Below, one piece after another: positions 37,435 to 46,559 of a stretch of 64,000 bases of DNA. The stretch covers positions 30,210 through 94,209 of the forward strand of contig JAFGBV010000037.1 of assembly GCA_016932955.1 (NCBI GenBank), in the 5' to 3' direction. The translations under genes and the position numbers were made by a program. The notes beneath the pieces are model-generated. The model ran no database searches. It was not told the origin of the DNA and saw only the letters and a program-made list of their open reading frames with translations. This DNA is from Anaerolineales bacterium. Lineage in GTDB: Bacteria; Chloroflexota; Anaerolineae; Anaerolineales; UBA4823. Each line of letters starts with the position of its first letter. Position 1 is the first letter of the stretch.

Positions 37435-40221
37435 ATGACACAATCCTGGGAATTTACTGACGACAGGGGAACTTTTGTGCTAAAAAACCCCCATCAGACT
37501 TCGTATTTATATTTTCCACTGGTCAATGAAACGCGGATGATGTCAGTGGTGACGCCCACGCTCCAGGGCGACGCAAAAACAGATCAGAATCACTTTCTGC
37601 TTGCCCCAGTATCGGTCGAAGATCTGCACAACTCGCGTGCAGGGCGAAATTTTTGGGTTTACCAAGCCTCATGGGGAGCCTGGTCTGCAACCGGGAATGC
37701 CGCGGCGCAAATTGCAGCCAGCCAGACATCCGCCACAGGAAAAATTAACCCGGAGACGGTCTGCTTGCACGCTGGCATGCTCTGGCATCGCATCACCCGC
37801 CAGTCTGACTCCCGAGGACTGCGCGCCGAGATCACTTCCTTCGTCCCGCCCACAGTCGACCAGGTGGAATTGATGCAGGTAATCCTGACCAACACATCAG
37901 CTGACCCCATTACCATCACACCCACCGCTGCCATCCCCTTATATGGCCGTTCTGCTGATAACCTGCGCGACCACCGCCATGTCACGTCGCTGTTGCACCG
38001 CATCATCACCATACCGAATGGTGTGGTGCTCCAGCCCACACTCTCCTTCGACGAGCGCGGCCATTTACCCAACCATGTTGCTTACTGTGTTCTGGGTGCT
38101 TCGGGAGATGGCGCTCCGCCAGTTGGCTTTTTCCCTCTGGTAGAAGATTTTATCGGCGAGGGTGGCAGTCTGGATTGGCCACTCGCTGTGGTCAATAACT
38201 TACCGCCTACGCATACCAGTGGAGCATCACTGGCAGGCTATGAAGCAATGGGGACTTTGCGATTTGCAGACATCACCTTACCACCAGGTGAATCGGCGAC
38301 TTATCTGATCATCATGGGTATCACATCCAGCCAGGAAGATCCAGCCGCTTGGTTGTCCAAGTATGGCAATGCAACCCAATTTGCTTTCTGGCTCAAAGAA
38401 AATCAGACCTACTGGCAAGAACGCATTCAATCGTTACAATTTCACACCCAAGAGCCTCGCTATGATGGCTGGCTGCGCTGGGTTAGCCTTCAACCTATCC
38501 TGCGGCGCCTATTTGGTAATTCATTTTTACCTTACCACGATTATGGGCGTGGTGGGCGCGGCTGGCGTGATCTTTGGCAAGATTGCCTGGCTATATTGAT
38601 CATGGATGGGCAAGGAGTCGGCGACCTGCTTTTTGATTACTTTGCCGGTGTACGCATCGACGGCAGCAACGCCACCATCATCGGCACAAAGCCGGGGGAA
38701 TTCCTTGCTGATCGCAATAATATTGCCCGAGTGTGGATGGATCATGGCGCCTGGCCTTACCTCACCACGCGCCTGTACCTGGACCAGACAGGCGACCTGG
38801 AATTCCTGCTGCGTCCTCAGGCTTATTTCAAAGATCACCACACCCACCGCGCCCGCAAGATCGATCCCCAGTGGCAGCCTGATCGGCCTCCGCAACTGTG
38901 CACTGCCGCGGGAGAAGTTTATTATGGCACAATCCTGGAGCACCTGCTGGTGCAGGGGCTGACGGCTTTTTATCATGTGGGAGCGCACAATAATATCCGC
39001 CTGGAGAACGCCGACTGGAATGATGGCATGGATATGGCTGCCAAAGAAGGCGAGAGTGTGGCCTTCACCGCATTATACGCAAACAACCTCCATGATCTGG
39101 CTGACCTTCTGGGCGCACTAGAGAGCCGCGGGTTGGATGAAGTGATCGTGGCGCGGGAGCTGCTCTTGTTGACCGACACACTTTCTGGCGCAGACTTCTC
39201 TGCTGCACAGCCAGATTACACAAGCCCTGAAGCCCGAATCAATCGCTTGCAGGCTTACTTTGGCAGCACCAGCCACACCATCTCAGGCGATCAGGTGCGC
39301 TTAAAAACCAGCGCCCTGGCTGCTGACCTGAGAATCAAGGCCGATTACCTCGTCGAACATTTGCGCAGAAACGAATGGATTGAGGGTGCAGATGGGCATG
39401 CCTGGTTTAATGGCTATTACGATAATGATGGCCAGCGTGTGGAAGGCACTTTTAAGGGGCAAGTTCGAATGACACTCACCGGGCAGGTATTTGCGCTGAT
39501 GGGCAATGTGGCCACCCAGGCTCAGGCGGCGGAGGTGATTCGCTCGGTAGAACATTACCTCCAGGATGCTCAAACAGGGGGGTTCCGCCTGAATACAGAC
39601 TTCGGCGAAGTATTGACCAACCTGGGGCGTTGCTTCGGATTTGCCTACGGGCATAAAGAAAACGGGGCTATGTTTACCCATATGACGGTGATGTATGCCT
39701 ACGCCCTGTACAAGCGCGGATTTGCTCAACAGGGATGGCGAATCCTGGATGGCTTATACCGTCACTGCCAGGATTTTACAAAAGCACACATGTACCCTGG
39801 GCTGCCCGAATACACCACCCCACGTGGGCGTGGGGTGTATCCCTATCTCACCGGGTCAGCCGCCTGGTATTTACTGGCACTGCTCACGCAGTCCTTTGGC
39901 GTGCGCGGCAGCCTGGGCGACTTAATCCTGGCGCCAGCGTTGGTGAGGTCACAATTCAACGACGCAAGTACAGCCAGTGTGGATCTCAACTTCGCCGACC
40001 ACCGCATTCGGGTGGTGTATCACAATCCACAGCACCTGGATTTCGGCGCTTACCAAATAGGTAATGTTCAGATCAATGGCAGCCCTGTGCACGCCCCACC
40101 CATCAGGCAGCACACCGGCGTGACTTTGCCGCGGCAGATCATTTTGAATTCCGGAATAGATAGGCTTATAATAGATGTTACTCTTGTGCCGGTGATAAAC
40201 AGTTCTTCGAAACCCGATTGA
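37435..40221 (+). CDS. Laminaribiose-phosphorylase-like GH94 enzyme
   Basis: 928 residues. SYLYFPLVNETRMMSVVTPT and VSVEDLHNSRAGRNFWVY near the N-terminus are features I associate with laminaribiose phosphorylases (about 910 residues). The catalytic Asp is in ENADWNDGMDMA (about residue 527), and the region YHDYGRGGRGWRDLWQDCLA is conserved. The expected reaction is phosphorolysis of beta-1,3-glucosyl-glucose to glucose 1-phosphate and glucose. This would let the locus handle mixed-linkage or beta-1,3-glucans together with cellobiose. Cytoplasmic; AAAGG precedes the ATG. Confidence 0.82.
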   Translation: MTQSWEFTDDRGTFVLKNPHQTSYLYFPLVNETRMMSVVTPTLQGDAKTDQNHFLLAPVSVEDLHNSRAGRNFWVYQASWGAWSATGNAAAQIAASQTSATGKINPETVCLHAGMLWHRITRQSDSRGLRAEITSFVPPTVDQVELMQVILTNTSADPITITPTAAIPLYGRSADNLRDHRHVTSLLHRIITIPNGVVLQPTLSFDERGHLPNHVAYCVLGASGDGAPPVGFFPLVEDFIGEGGSLDWPLAVVNNLPPTHTSGASLAGYEAMGTLRFADITLPPGESATYLIIMGITSSQEDPAAWLSKYGNATQFAFWLKENQTYWQERIQSLQFHTQEPRYDGWLRWVSLQPILRRLFGNSFLPYHDYGRGGRGWRDLWQDCLAILIMDGQGVGDLLFDYFAGVRIDGSNATIIGTKPGEFLADRNNIARVWMDHGAWPYLTTRLYLDQTGDLEFLLRPQAYFKDHHTHRARKIDPQWQPDRPPQLCTAAGEVYYGTILEHLLVQGLTAFYHVGAHNNIRLENADWNDGMDMAAKEGESVAFTALYANNLHDLADLLGALESRGLDEVIVARELLLLTDTLSGADFSAAQPDYTSPEARINRLQAYFGSTSHTISGDQVRLKTSALAADLRIKADYLVEHLRRNEWIEGADGHAWFNGYYDNDGQRVEGTFKGQVRMTLTGQVFALMGNVATQAQAAEVIRSVEHYLQDAQTGGFRLNTDFGEVLTNLGRCFGFAYGHKENGAMFTHMTVMYAYALYKRGFAQQGWRILDGLYRHCQDFTKAHMYPGLPEYTTPRGRGVYPYLTGSAAWYLLALLTQSFGVRGSLGDLILAPALVRSQFNDASTASVDLNFADHRIRVVYHNPQHLDFGAYQIGNVQINGSPVHAPPIRQHTGVTLPRQIILNSGIDRLIIDVTLVPVINSSSKPD

Positions 40222-40273
40222 GAGAATAGTGGGCATTTCATAACCATACCAACCGTTGCGACGAGAGCCAATT

Positions 40274-41647
40274 ATGAATCCAAAACTTCCCTTCCCACCT
40301 GGCTTTTATTGGGGCGCGGCTACCTCAGCCTACCAGATCGAAGGCGGTTGGAATGCCGACGGCAAGGGCGAATCCATCTGGGATCGCTTCGCCCACACAC
40401 CCGGTAAGATCATCGATCAAACCACCGGTGATGTTGCCTGTGATCACTATCATCACTGGGTAGAAGATGTTCAACTCATGCGCGAGCTTGGTCTGAACGC
40501 CTACCGCTTCTCGATTAATTGGCCGCGTATTCTCCCCAATGGGCGCGGCTCGATAAACCAGGCCGGTCTGGCTTATTACAGCCGCCTGGTAGATGCCCTG
40601 TTGGATGCTGGCATTACCCCCTTTGTCACCCTCTACCACTGGGACTTACCCCAGGCTTTGCAAGAGCAGGGAGGCTGGCCCGCGCGTCACACGGCTGAGA
40701 TTTTTGTTGAATACGCCGACGTAGTCTCGCGCCACCTGGGTGACCGGGTTAAGCACTGGATGACTCACAATGAGCCATCAGTTGTGGCTTTCAATGGGCA
40801 TGCTGATGGCGTGCATGCCCCTGGGCTGAAAGACAACTCTCTCGTTCTGCCAGTTGCCCATCATCTGCTGCTTTCACACGGCTGGGCAGTGCCTGTGATC
40901 CGCCAGAACAGCCCAGGGGCAGAGGTTGGCATTGTGATTAATGTAGCCTACACACAGCCTGCCTCCCCATCCGCGGCTGATTATGATGCCTGGCGGATTG
41001 GCGGAGGGTTATGGAGCCGCTGGTTCCTGGATCCTTTGTATGGGCAGCAGTACCCGGCAGACCTGGTGGAATTCGCCCTGCAACAAAGTCCCCGCCTGCA
41101 GGATGGGCTTGGATTTATCCAACCCGGCGATCTCCAGGCAATTACCACTCCCACCGACTTTCTCGGTTTGAATTATTACGCCCGTTACATCACTCGCGCA
41201 AACATCCCGGAAGAAGAAAATTTACCGCCAACCGCCATCGCCGCACCACCCGGCCCCGAAAATTATACCGAGATGGGCTGGGAGGTGTACCCTGATGGGC
41301 TGTTCAGAGTGTTAGCATGGTTGGCTTTTGGATACCAGGTGCCCAAGATCTACATCGCCGAGAACGGCGCCTCTTACTCCACCCCTCCAGATGCCGACGG
41401 CAGAGTGCGCGATGTGCACCGTATTAATTACCTGCGTGACCATTTTGCGGCGATGCATTCCGCCATCCAGGCTGGCGTTCCACTCAAGGGATATTTCCTT
41501 TGGTCTCTGATGGATAATTTCGAATGGGCCAACGGTTACACCCAGCGCTTTGGCATCGTGTGGATAGATTTCGCCACGCAGAATCGCATCATTAAGGATA
41601 GTGGGCGCTGGTATCAGAACTGGATCCGAGAACAAACTTTAAAGTAG
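40274..41647 (+). CDS. GH1 beta-glucosidase
   Basis: 457 residues from ATG 40274 (a TTG six codons earlier is less likely). It begins PFPPGFYWGAATSAYQIEGG, the GH1 signature, has the acid/base Glu in MTHNEPSVVAF and the nucleophile Glu in YIAENGAS. The family hydrolyses a wide range of beta-glucosides and some beta-galactosides or fucosides. No signal peptide. It is the last enzyme of the glucan locus and gives a hydrolytic route beside the four phosphorylases. Confidence 0.95.
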   Translation: MNPKLPFPPGFYWGAATSAYQIEGGWNADGKGESIWDRFAHTPGKIIDQTTGDVACDHYHHWVEDVQLMRELGLNAYRFSINWPRILPNGRGSINQAGLAYYSRLVDALLDAGITPFVTLYHWDLPQALQEQGGWPARHTAEIFVEYADVVSRHLGDRVKHWMTHNEPSVVAFNGHADGVHAPGLKDNSLVLPVAHHLLLSHGWAVPVIRQNSPGAEVGIVINVAYTQPASPSAADYDAWRIGGGLWSRWFLDPLYGQQYPADLVEFALQQSPRLQDGLGFIQPGDLQAITTPTDFLGLNYYARYITRANIPEEENLPPTAIAAPPGPENYTEMGWEVYPDGLFRVLAWLAFGYQVPKIYIAENGASYSTPPDADGRVRDVHRINYLRDHFAAMHSAIQAGVPLKGYFLWSLMDNFEWANGYTQRFGIVWIDFATQNRIIKDSGRWYQNWIREQTLK

Positions 41648-41726
41648 ACAGGTTATCTAAAATCGAGTAAACTGAACACCAGGATAGTGTCCCCAAAAAC
41701 ACATTCTTTTCATTAGATAATTTACT

Positions 41727-44309
41727 ATGACCATAAACCGCATAATCAACGTTTTCCGCCTGGCCTTAGTGCTCAGTATTTCACTGGGGCTGCTCATTTT
41801 TGTCGGTCTCGGGGAGGCGCGCCGAACCTATCCGCGCTTTGCCATCGAGAAACTGGCTGCCCAGGGCGAATTGGTGCAGATGGCAATGAAGTCTTTCCTG
41901 CTAGCCGACTTGCCGCTGAACCAATATCCCGGTTTCAACACCGTGACTCAACCAATCCTGAATTCTGATGCCACGATTGCAGCGATTTACGTGACCAATA
42001 TACCCGGGCAGGTGGTGTTTTCCAACGGCGTAGAAGCGCAGGAAATCGGCTCCCCGCCAGGCAATGTGCAAGCCGATCAGACGCCTTCACAGGTTCAGCC
42101 GGAGGATTCCCGTTACCAGGTGATGGAGAACGAGCAATATTACCAGGTGCAGTTTGAGCTTCGCAACCGTTTTGACCAGGTAGGCACACTGCACATCGTG
42201 CTGCCTAAGAGTTTTGTGCAAGGGGCAATCAATGAAGCTTTTCTGCCCGTTCAAGCAGGTGCCGTCATCGTCGTTTGTCTTTACATGATCTTCCTGTTTG
42301 CCACCAGCAGCCGCTGGATGATGAGCGAGGAAGAGGAAGAAGAAAGCCCTCTGCTCAGGCCTGGGGAATCTGCCAAGCAAGCTACAGCGGTCACCGGCTG
42401 GCAGCAGGCGGGCGTGCAATTGCTGAGCATCTCTTATGGCGTCTCATTCCTGATCGTCGCCTTGCTGGTGATCTACACGCTGACCAATATTTATCAGGAT
42501 GGCATCCGCGGGAAAATCCGCGCCCTGACTGACTCGCTGGGATACCGCCTGAATACTGCAATGGATGTAGGATTATCCATTGAAGACTTCACTGGCATTG
42601 AGCAAGTTTTTGGCGAATATCGCACACTAAACCCCGATCTCTCCTATGTCGTGCTGACACAAGATAACAATGTGATTCTGCACACCGATGAAACGGTGAT
42701 CGGCTCATCCTGGCAGGCCCCCAGGGATCATTTCGAAGAAAAAGCACTCCTGCAGCAAGATGCATCGAGTGGCGCACCACTTGCATTACACCTCGGTGTA
42801 CAAAAAAGCGTGGTCTACGGGCGCTTATTGACCAGTGCGCGCAACTTCGTTGCCTTATTCGTCGCCACGGCTTTCTTATCTTCGCTTTTCTTTTCCTTAA
42901 TCCGCTCGATGAGCAACCGACCCCGCCTGCTTCCGGGAACCCTGCGCAAACAGCGCGGCTTCTTGCTCAGCCTGATTGGGCCTTTCTATTTCCTAAGTAT
43001 CTTCGTCATCCATGGCTTGGCAGCTGCTTTCCTGCCGCAGTATTTCAAGAGCCTTGCAGAAGCCAGCGGCATCCAGACCGACGTAGCTACTCTGTTCTCT
43101 GTTTATTATGTTACCTACACCATCGCACTGTTTGTGACTGCCAGACCAGCTGATAAATATGGTGCCAAGCCATTCCTGGTAATCGGTGGTGGCCTGATCG
43201 CCATTGAACTGCTCTTGCTGAGCTTTGTGCGTAATTTTTACGCTATGTACCTGGTGCAGGCGATCACCGGCTTAGGGGAGGGGATGCTTTTCAACGCTGT
43301 GTTCTCCTTCATCATTCGGGTAGCCTCGCAGCGCCAACGCACACGCGGTGCAGGCATCATTGTCACCAGCCTGTACGGCGGGTGGCTTTCGGGCACTGCA
43401 ATCGGCTCCCTTTTGGCCGCAGACCCAGCATTTGGGCTGCGGGGTGTTTTCCTCCTGGGATCTGTGATTGCTGCTCTGAACCTGATCTATGTAGCCTTTG
43501 CGCTACCATCGCTAAAAGGCGAACATTTTGAGGAAACATCTACCCAGCAGTTCGACTCGGTGACGCTGCAACCTACCATGATCACCCGCGATGATATGCG
43601 CCGTGAGATCGAGCGCGAGCAGCGTCTGCGCCAGGCAAAGAATCCCCTGCAACGCGCGTTGCTCAATTTCTGGATCCAGGCATCCGCCTCGCTCACCGAT
43701 TTCGAATTCTTGCGCACCGCGGTGCTGATCGGTGTCCCCGTAAAGGTGATTGTAGCCGGTTTGTTCAAGGCCTCCCTGCCATTGGTCCTCACTCGCTTAA
43801 ATTATCCCACCGAAGATGTGGGGCAGATCTTGATGCTTTACTTTGGGGGTGTGCTGTTGTCCAGCGCGATCATTACCCGTCTTACGGATAAAATGGGCAA
43901 TACACGTCTGATCCTGTTCATGGGCGGCGTGGGTAGCGGGATTGGGCTGGCATTGATGGGACTGATCGGTCTGGAAAGCCTGGCAACGAGTGCTACCACT
44001 ATTCTCCTACTGGCAGGGATGGTGATCCTGGGTTTAGCGCATGGCTTCATCCAGGCACCCATCGTTACGCATATCTCCCGCACCTCCACCGCGAAAAACC
44101 TTGGGCAGAGCACTGCCAGCTCTATTTACCGTCTATATGAGCGTATCGGGAACATCGGCGGTCCACTGCTAATTGGCGCTATTCTCATCCAAACGAATTA
44201 TGACGCTTTTACAATCACCATGATCGGCGCAACGGTGGCTGTTTTTGGCTTGTTCTTCATTCCTAAATTGAGCCGTAAGCCAGCCGCCGTAAAATCTAAC
44301 GTCAAATAG
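41727..44309 (+). CDS. MFS transporter fused to two extracytoplasmic sensor-like domains
   Basis: 860 residues. Residues 1-33: membrane span. 34-175: extracytoplasmic domain with AAIYVTNIPGQVVFSNG and the pattern of a Cache-type sensor. 177-196: span, then an acidic cytoplasmic loop (SEEEEEES). 230-252: span, 253-370: a second Cache-like domain (LSYVVLTQDNNVILHTDE). 372-394: span. From about 410 a complete 12-span MFS carrier follows (ARPADKYGAKPFLVIGGG is motif A). I know of no standard MFS family with this head. It may sense its ligand outside before or while transporting it. It opens a five-gene same-strand unit. Confidence 0.78.
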   Translation: MTINRIINVFRLALVLSISLGLLIFVGLGEARRTYPRFAIEKLAAQGELVQMAMKSFLLADLPLNQYPGFNTVTQPILNSDATIAAIYVTNIPGQVVFSNGVEAQEIGSPPGNVQADQTPSQVQPEDSRYQVMENEQYYQVQFELRNRFDQVGTLHIVLPKSFVQGAINEAFLPVQAGAVIVVCLYMIFLFATSSRWMMSEEEEEESPLLRPGESAKQATAVTGWQQAGVQLLSISYGVSFLIVALLVIYTLTNIYQDGIRGKIRALTDSLGYRLNTAMDVGLSIEDFTGIEQVFGEYRTLNPDLSYVVLTQDNNVILHTDETVIGSSWQAPRDHFEEKALLQQDASSGAPLALHLGVQKSVVYGRLLTSARNFVALFVATAFLSSLFFSLIRSMSNRPRLLPGTLRKQRGFLLSLIGPFYFLSIFVIHGLAAAFLPQYFKSLAEASGIQTDVATLFSVYYVTYTIALFVTARPADKYGAKPFLVIGGGLIAIELLLLSFVRNFYAMYLVQAITGLGEGMLFNAVFSFIIRVASQRQRTRGAGIIVTSLYGGWLSGTAIGSLLAADPAFGLRGVFLLGSVIAALNLIYVAFALPSLKGEHFEETSTQQFDSVTLQPTMITRDDMRREIEREQRLRQAKNPLQRALLNFWIQASASLTDFEFLRTAVLIGVPVKVIVAGLFKASLPLVLTRLNYPTEDVGQILMLYFGGVLLSSAIITRLTDKMGNTRLILFMGGVGSGIGLALMGLIGLESLATSATTILLLAGMVILGLAHGFIQAPIVTHISRTSTAKNLGQSTASSIYRLYERIGNIGGPLLIGAILIQTNYDAFTITMIGATVAVFGLFFIPKLSRKPAAVKSNVK

Positions 44310-44338
44310 CATGCCTTTTCTTTGGTATGGAGTTTGTT

Positions 44339-45643
44339 ATGAAACTGACCCAATCCATGCACCGGTTATCTAAGTGTAAGCAGATCACTCTCCTGTTTCT
44401 CACCTTTATCCTTGCATCTTGCACAACCGTTACACCCACTCCGACTGCCGTACAGGAAGTCGTTACGGTTCCGGTTATCACTGAAACCGACGAAACGGGA
44501 ACCTCCACTGTGGCAGAAGAGATCACATCGCCGGTGGAGTGGTTCATCCCGCCTGTCCAGGTAGATGCAGGTTGGGAAGTCAGCCTGGCCCCTGGACAAA
44601 CCGAGATTATCCTCCTCGAGCCCAAGAACGGGGAAGTCCAGTTCCGCCTCCTATTCATCCTAACCCGCGGCCATACCCTTTTTGATCGTGCCGTAGAAGT
44701 GGTACTGACCACCTTCCGCGATCGCGGCATCACCACCGCAGCTGCTGTGGCTCTGGCGATGGAACCCGAAACCAAAACCGCCGATGTGGCCAAAGTTATG
44801 GCAACCCTGGCCTATGGAGAAGAAAACAACTACGACCTCGTCTACCCCATCGGCTCAGAAGCAACTGCCGTGCTGCACGATGAATATAGCGATGGTCTCC
44901 TGCCGGTGGTGGCTTTGCTCGCTAAAGACCCGGTTCTCTTAGGCCAGACACCTTCCTACAGCGAGGGCAGCGGAACAAATATTGCCTACACCTCTGTGAG
45001 CGTCCCGGTAGATATTCAAATGATCTACTTCCGCCAGTTGATCCCAGAACTGAAAAATATTATCGTTCTATACGATGAAAACAATACATCCACCGTCAAA
45101 ACCCAGGTGGAACCACTGGATACCTATGCTCAAGATCAGGGGATCAACGTGATTCATCTGGCAGTGACTCAGGTGGATACAAACGATGCCACGCGGGCAG
45201 AACTGGAAGCGCTTTTTCCGGCAATTATGAGTGAGCTGCGGAGCAGTGATCCGGAAAATAAGCAAAGCATCTTTTTGCTTACCAACAGCGGCTCGATTGT
45301 GCAGGTTTTTGACACTGTGGTGGAACTGGCCGAGGAAATTCCTGTTGTGAGCCTGCTGCCCGATCTGGTGCAGGAGGGCGAAGATAGCGCGGTCATGTCG
45401 GTGGGCGTATCGTTCGACTCCAACTCCATTTTGTCCGCCGTCTATGGAGTTCGCATCCTCGAAGAGGGAGTTTCACCTGGCGATCTGCCCGTAGGCGTGA
45501 TCACACCACCCGATATTGCAATCAACTTTCTCAAAGCACGCGAGATTGACTTGCGCATTCCTTTCACATTATTTGAAAGCGCTACCTATATATATGATGC
45601 AGCCGGGTCACTGGTGCGAGAAAAAGGGCAAAGGGTTCCCTGA
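44339..45643 (+). CDS. Solute-binding lipoprotein, PF04392/TrpX-like
   Basis: 434 residues from ATG 44339, chosen because GGAG lies six bases before it. The signal peptide ends ILASC, a good lipobox (Cys 28), then a Thr/Pro linker. The ligand domain has LVYPIGSEATAVLHDE, SVPVDIQMIYFRQLIPELKN and a late RIPFTLFESATYIYD, the layout of ABC_sub_bind-type binding proteins that take up amino acids or related solutes. The usual permease and ATPase genes are missing; instead it follows the MFS-sensor fusion by 29 bases. It may deliver ligand to that protein or to the Cache-HAMP receptor at the end of the unit. Confidence 0.75.
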   Translation: MKLTQSMHRLSKCKQITLLFLTFILASCTTVTPTPTAVQEVVTVPVITETDETGTSTVAEEITSPVEWFIPPVQVDAGWEVSLAPGQTEIILLEPKNGEVQFRLLFILTRGHTLFDRAVEVVLTTFRDRGITTAAAVALAMEPETKTADVAKVMATLAYGEENNYDLVYPIGSEATAVLHDEYSDGLLPVVALLAKDPVLLGQTPSYSEGSGTNIAYTSVSVPVDIQMIYFRQLIPELKNIIVLYDENNTSTVKTQVEPLDTYAQDQGINVIHLAVTQVDTNDATRAELEALFPAIMSELRSSDPENKQSIFLLTNSGSIVQVFDTVVELAEEIPVVSLLPDLVQEGEDSAVMSVGVSFDSNSILSAVYGVRILEEGVSPGDLPVGVITPPDIAINFLKAREIDLRIPFTLFESATYIYDAAGSLVREKGQRVP

Positions 45644-45694
45644 AACAGACCGCAAATAAACGATCAAACTTTATTGTTAGCATTGTTCGGTAAA

Positions 45695-46519
45695 ATGTTT
45701 GAGAAAATCGACATTTATCTAGGTGCGGGCACACCCTTTCCCGCTGGCTGGGTGGGTATATTTGAAATGCCGCTTGTGATCCTGGTGGGCGGGATGGGCG
45801 CTGGCAAGAGTACCGTCTGCCAGGCGCTGATCCGGTCAGACCTGCCAGTTTTTTTGCTGCCTGACCGCCGCGACTTGACCGAGAGCCTGATCATCCATCC
45901 TTTGCAGCGTGAAGATGGCGTTATTCCGACAGGCAAGCTGGACCGCAAGAGTCGGCTGCCTTATATTCAACGCTACCATGAACGCCAGCCTGCCGGAATG
46001 GGCTATGCCATCACCCAACTTGCCCTGGATCCCAGCCACCTACCGCAAGGAAACCCCTGGCTTGTTTTCGACGGGCTGCGTGGAGCAGAAGAGATTGAAT
46101 ACGCTTATACAGCCCTACCACAAGCGCATTTCATCGGCATCGATGCACCAGATATGGTGCGCTTGCAACGGTTGTTGGAGCGCCAGGATGGCTACGACAC
46201 CATCCCAGCGGTGCGGGATTCCACCTCTGAAAGCACAAGCGAATTGCAGCGTCTGGGTGTGCCTCAAGCAGAACAGATTTTCTCTCCCGCCGAACTCCAT
46301 TCTCTGTTAGAATCTGTACGGCATGGGGATGTTGCAATGCAAGAGTTGCGCAATAAACTTACCGTGCTATGCCTTGAGCATAAAATGTACGATCTAAAAG
46401 CCACTTTTTCCATACTGCGGTCTTTTGGTAAGCAGCGTTCTCTGTACATCAATTCAGCTAACCAAAACCCCAGGCAAGTAGCAGATCATATCATCGCATA
46501 CCTCCAGGGACAAAAATAA
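45695..46519 (+). CDS. P-loop NTPase / kinase-like protein
   Basis: 274 residues from ATG 45695; an internal ATG at 45767, just before the P-loop, is an alternative start. Walker A is GGMGAGKST; a Walker-B-like hydrophobic strand ends in LVFDGLRGAEEIE. HFIGIDAPDMVRLQRLLERQ resembles the lid/base region of small nucleoside or nucleotide kinases. No family name can be given with confidence. It lies between the solute-binding protein and the HMGL-like enzyme, so phosphorylation of a small metabolite in the same pathway is a reasonable guess. Confidence 0.6.
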   Translation: MFEKIDIYLGAGTPFPAGWVGIFEMPLVILVGGMGAGKSTVCQALIRSDLPVFLLPDRRDLTESLIIHPLQREDGVIPTGKLDRKSRLPYIQRYHERQPAGMGYAITQLALDPSHLPQGNPWLVFDGLRGAEEIEYAYTALPQAHFIGIDAPDMVRLQRLLERQDGYDTIPAVRDSTSESTSELQRLGVPQAEQIFSPAELHSLLESVRHGDVAMQELRNKLTVLCLEHKMYDLKATFSILRSFGKQRSLYINSANQNPRQVADHIIAYLQGQK

Positions 46520-46559
46520 AAACGGGTGACATTCAAACAAGCCTATCATCGGAGACAGC

